From Rhodospirillales bacterium (GTDB lineage: Bacteria; Pseudomonadota; Alphaproteobacteria; Rhodospirillales; JANQFP01), in NCBI GenBank assembly GCA_028277795.1, contig JANQFP010000054.1, forward strand, positions 1-58,436: a stretch of DNA of 58,436 nt, in the 5' to 3' direction. Under the pieces are notes generated by a model. It saw only the letters and a program-made list of their open reading frames with translations, was not told the DNA's origin and made no database searches. Numbering within the stretch: position 1 is the stretch's first letter; every line of letters begins with the position of its first letter. Of the stretch, positions 56,831 through 58,436 are shown in pieces. The position numbers were made by a program, and so were the translations under genes.

Positions 56831-58000
56831 ATGTCCGACGACCGAGCGCCCCCGGATGAGGCCAACCGCCGCAACGGGCAGCGCCGGCAGCTTCCCGACC
56901 GGCGCATGGTCACCTTCGACTGGTCGCAGCCGGTCCGTGTGGACGGCGGACCGCCGGTCCAGCGGCGCAGCGGTCGCGATCGCCGGATCGCGGCCGACCG
57001 CCGGGTGGAGCGGCCGACCGTCGCCTTGCCGGCAGCCGCGGCCCGTGCTCTGGTGTTCCCTGGTCAGGGCTCCCAGGCGGTCGGGATGGGGCGCGACCTG
57101 GCCGACGCCTTTCCCGTGGCGCGCCAGGTGTTGCAGGAGGTGGACGACGCCCTGGGCCAGAATCTGTCGGACCTGATGGCCGAGGGGCCGGCCGAGGAAC
57201 TGACCCTGACCGAAAACGCCCAGCCGGCCCTGATGGCGGTGAGCCTCGCCACGATACGGGTGCTGCAGGAGCAGGGCGGGCTGGAGGTGGCCGACTTCTG
57301 CCGATTCGTCGCCGGCCACTCCCTGGGCGAGTACACGGCGTTGACCGCGGCCGGCAGTTTCAGCATCACCGATGCCGCCCGTATCCTCAAAGCCCGCGGA
57401 CGGGCCATGCAGTCGGCGGTGCCCGTGGGCCAGGGCGCCATGGCCGCCCTCATGGGACTCGATCTGGATGCGGCCCGCGAGGTGGCGGCCGACGCCGCCG
57501 GCGCCGCCGGTGGCGATGCCGTGTGCGCCGCGGCCAACGACAACGCCCCCGGGCAGGTGGTGATCAGCGGGTCGGTCGACGCGGTCGATCACGCCGTCCG
57601 CTTGGCCACGGACCGCGGCGCCAAGCGCACGGTCATGCTGCCGGTCAGCGCGCCGTTCCACTCCCCGCTCATGGCCCCGGCCGGCGAGGAGATGGCCCGC
57701 GTCCTGGAATCGGTCACCATCCGGCCGCCGGCGGTCCCCGTGGTCTCCAACGTCACCGCCGAGGCGGAGACCGATCCGGCCGCCATCGGGCGCCTGCTGG
57801 TGGCCCAGGTGACGGAGATGGTGCGCTGGCGCGAGTGCGTCATGTACATGCGGAGCCAGGGCGTCAGCTCCCTGATCGAGGTCGGACCGGGCAAGGTGAT
57901 CTCCGGTCTCGCCCGCCGCATCGAAAGCGACCTGGAGGCGACTTCGGTGGTCACCCCCGGTGATGTGGAGGCGCTTCTGCGCACCCTGCAAGGGGGCTGA
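56831..58000 (+). CDS. fabD: Malonyl-CoA:ACP transacylase with N-terminal extension
   Basis: A 389-residue protein. The catalytic domain starts at about 72: ALVFPGQGSQAVGMG, GHSLGEY (162-168) with nucleophile Ser164, His in VSAPFHSPLM (about 266), and GNVTA-like VVSNVTAEAE. It loads malonate onto ACP for fatty acid synthesis. Residues 1-70 are extra, with Arg-rich NRRNGQRRQLPDRR and RRSGRDRRIAADRR segments. Third codon positions there are almost all G or C, so the extension looks translated. It is divergent from prsT; a polysaccharide or PEP-CTERM-linked role is possible. Confidence 0.9.
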   Translation: MSDDRAPPDEANRRNGQRRQLPDRRMVTFDWSQPVRVDGGPPVQRRSGRDRRIAADRRVERPTVALPAAAARALVFPGQGSQAVGMGRDLADAFPVARQVLQEVDDALGQNLSDLMAEGPAEELTLTENAQPALMAVSLATIRVLQEQGGLEVADFCRFVAGHSLGEYTALTAAGSFSITDAARILKARGRAMQSAVPVGQGAMAALMGLDLDAAREVAADAAGAAGGDAVCAAANDNAPGQVVISGSVDAVDHAVRLATDRGAKRTVMLPVSAPFHSPLMAPAGEEMARVLESVTIRPPAVPVVSNVTAEAETDPAAIGRLLVAQVTEMVRWRECVMYMRSQGVSSLIEVGPGKVISGLARRIESDLEATSVVTPGDVEALLRTLQGG

Positions 58001-58080
58001 ACGCGGTGACTTCCGCCACCGCGAACCGCCCCCGGTCTGAACGGCGTCACGGCTTTACCATCCGGAAAGGACTCGCCCGC
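58001..58080. other. Spacer after fabD with weak hairpin
   Basis: CGCGGTG...CACCGCG (about 58002-58023) can form a 7-bp stem just after the fabD stop but has no T-run. No gene is seen. Confidence 0.4.
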
Positions 58081-58114
58081 TAGCCCGCATTTCTCACATC
58101 CGCCATGGTCTGCG
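58081..58114. repeat. Direct repeat copy 1 of terminal element
   Basis: A 34-base unit opening TAGCCCGCATTTCTCACATC is repeated at 58282-58315 with one difference (ATGG/ACGG). Confidence 0.85.
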
Positions 58115-58200
58115 CGGCGCTGTCCCGCCGACAGGGCAGGAGAGCCGCGCCGCGCGATGCGGGGCCATCGGGCAAGCGGCTCGACGCACCCTGTCGGCGG

Positions 58201-58281
58201 AACAACACCGCCCTCCGGGTCGCGTCCGGGCGGCCGCCCGCGGCGTCGCGGGCCTCGACCGTAGCACAGGCTACGCTTTTC
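58201..58281. repeat. Left arm of 81-bp inverted repeat
   Basis: Reads toward CTACGCTTTTC at its right end. Its reverse complement, with about ten mismatches, is at 58351-58431. It lies between the two direct repeats. Confidence 0.85.
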
Positions 58282-58315
58282 TAGCCCGCATTTCTCACAT
58301 CCGCCACGGTCTGCG
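58282..58315. repeat. Direct repeat copy 2 of terminal element
   Basis: The second copy of the 34-base unit is 201 bases from the first and directly abuts the left inverted arm. Confidence 0.85.
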
Positions 58316-58350
58316 TCGCGTCCCGGCTGGCGCCCCGCCAGGAGCGGGCC

Positions 58351-58431
58351 GAAAAGCGTAGCCTGCGCTACGGTTGAGGTCCGTGACGCCGCGGGCGACC
58401 GCCCGGACGCGCCCCGGAGGGCGGTGCCGTT
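58351..58431. repeat. Right arm of 81-bp inverted repeat
   Basis: Begins GAAAAGCGTAGCCTGCGCTA and mirrors 58201-58281. The element may continue past the window end. No reading frame of note lies in it. Confidence 0.8.
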
Positions 58432-58436
58432 CCCCC

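Noticed and set aside
56630..57991. The minus-strand prsT frame remains open for another 1.3 kb upstream, giving a 1398-residue frame.
   Set aside because: That part is antisense to fabD, has no family likeness, and a good ribosome-binding site and signal peptide start at 56629.

Overview
The window is a GC-rich chromosomal segment, most likely from an alphaproteobacterium of the Rhodospirillales type. The reasons are the housekeeping order rpsF-rpsR-DUF2232-rplI-cfa-dnaB-alr-mlaE-mlaF-radA-cvpA-purF, an alphaproteobacterial-style RpoH promoter with a ROSE-like RNA thermometer ahead of hsp20, frequent ATGA/GTGA overlaps, and many GTG/TTG starts. No rRNA, tRNA, CRISPR array, transposase or phage gene was seen. 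The species is inference.

Layout. 1-2003 (minus): an FAD-linked oxidase cut by the window edge, coupled to a class III aminotransferase. 2218-6000: small membrane and TPR proteins and a sodium:solute symporter with a clear terminator. A 680-base gap then separates it from a divergent CBS/DUF294 regulator. 8170-15623: ribosomal operon (S6 and L9 with long tails), cyclopropane synthase, DnaB and alanine racemase. 15620-24323: MlaE/MlaF, a minimal nucleotidyltransferase with a damaged partner, RadA, CvpA, PurF, an SDR and an O-GlcNAc-transferase-like TPR glycosyltransferase. 24354-28065 (minus): an unknown helical protein, a CPA2 antiporter and a DeoR regulator. 28149-32349: a putative 2-aminoethylphosphonate ABC importer with a candidate Pho box. 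32446-37024: methyltransferase, heat-controlled Hsp20, alanine dehydrogenase and a divergent omega-aminotransferase. 37149-40126: a tail-anchored pseudokinase, a membrane partner and a small membrane protein.

40176-56629 is the most distinctive region: an exopolysaccharide/PEP-CTERM locus. It carries a nucleotide-sugar dehydrogenase and epimerase, the PrsR/PrsK two-component pair, an EpsB-type sugar transferase, the HPr-rel-A set (NTP_transf_5 nucleotidyltransferase, PqqD-like protein, HprK-like kinase), a small twin-arginine secreted protein, a pentapeptide-repeat protein, a PEP-CTERM protein and the TPR protein PrsT. I found four copies of an 18-bp box (GTGTAA...CCGAC). Two of them lie 63-64 bases upstream of sigma-54-type -24/-12 promoters, one serving the Tat-signal protein and one the PEP-CTERM protein. 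This implies one PrsR/RpoN regulon that joins the peptide system to PEP-CTERM surface sorting. No exosortase gene lies in the window.

56831-58000 is fabD with an unusual arginine-rich N-terminal extension. The last 350 bases are a structured non-coding repeat with a 34-bp direct repeat and 81-bp inverted arms, cut by the window end.
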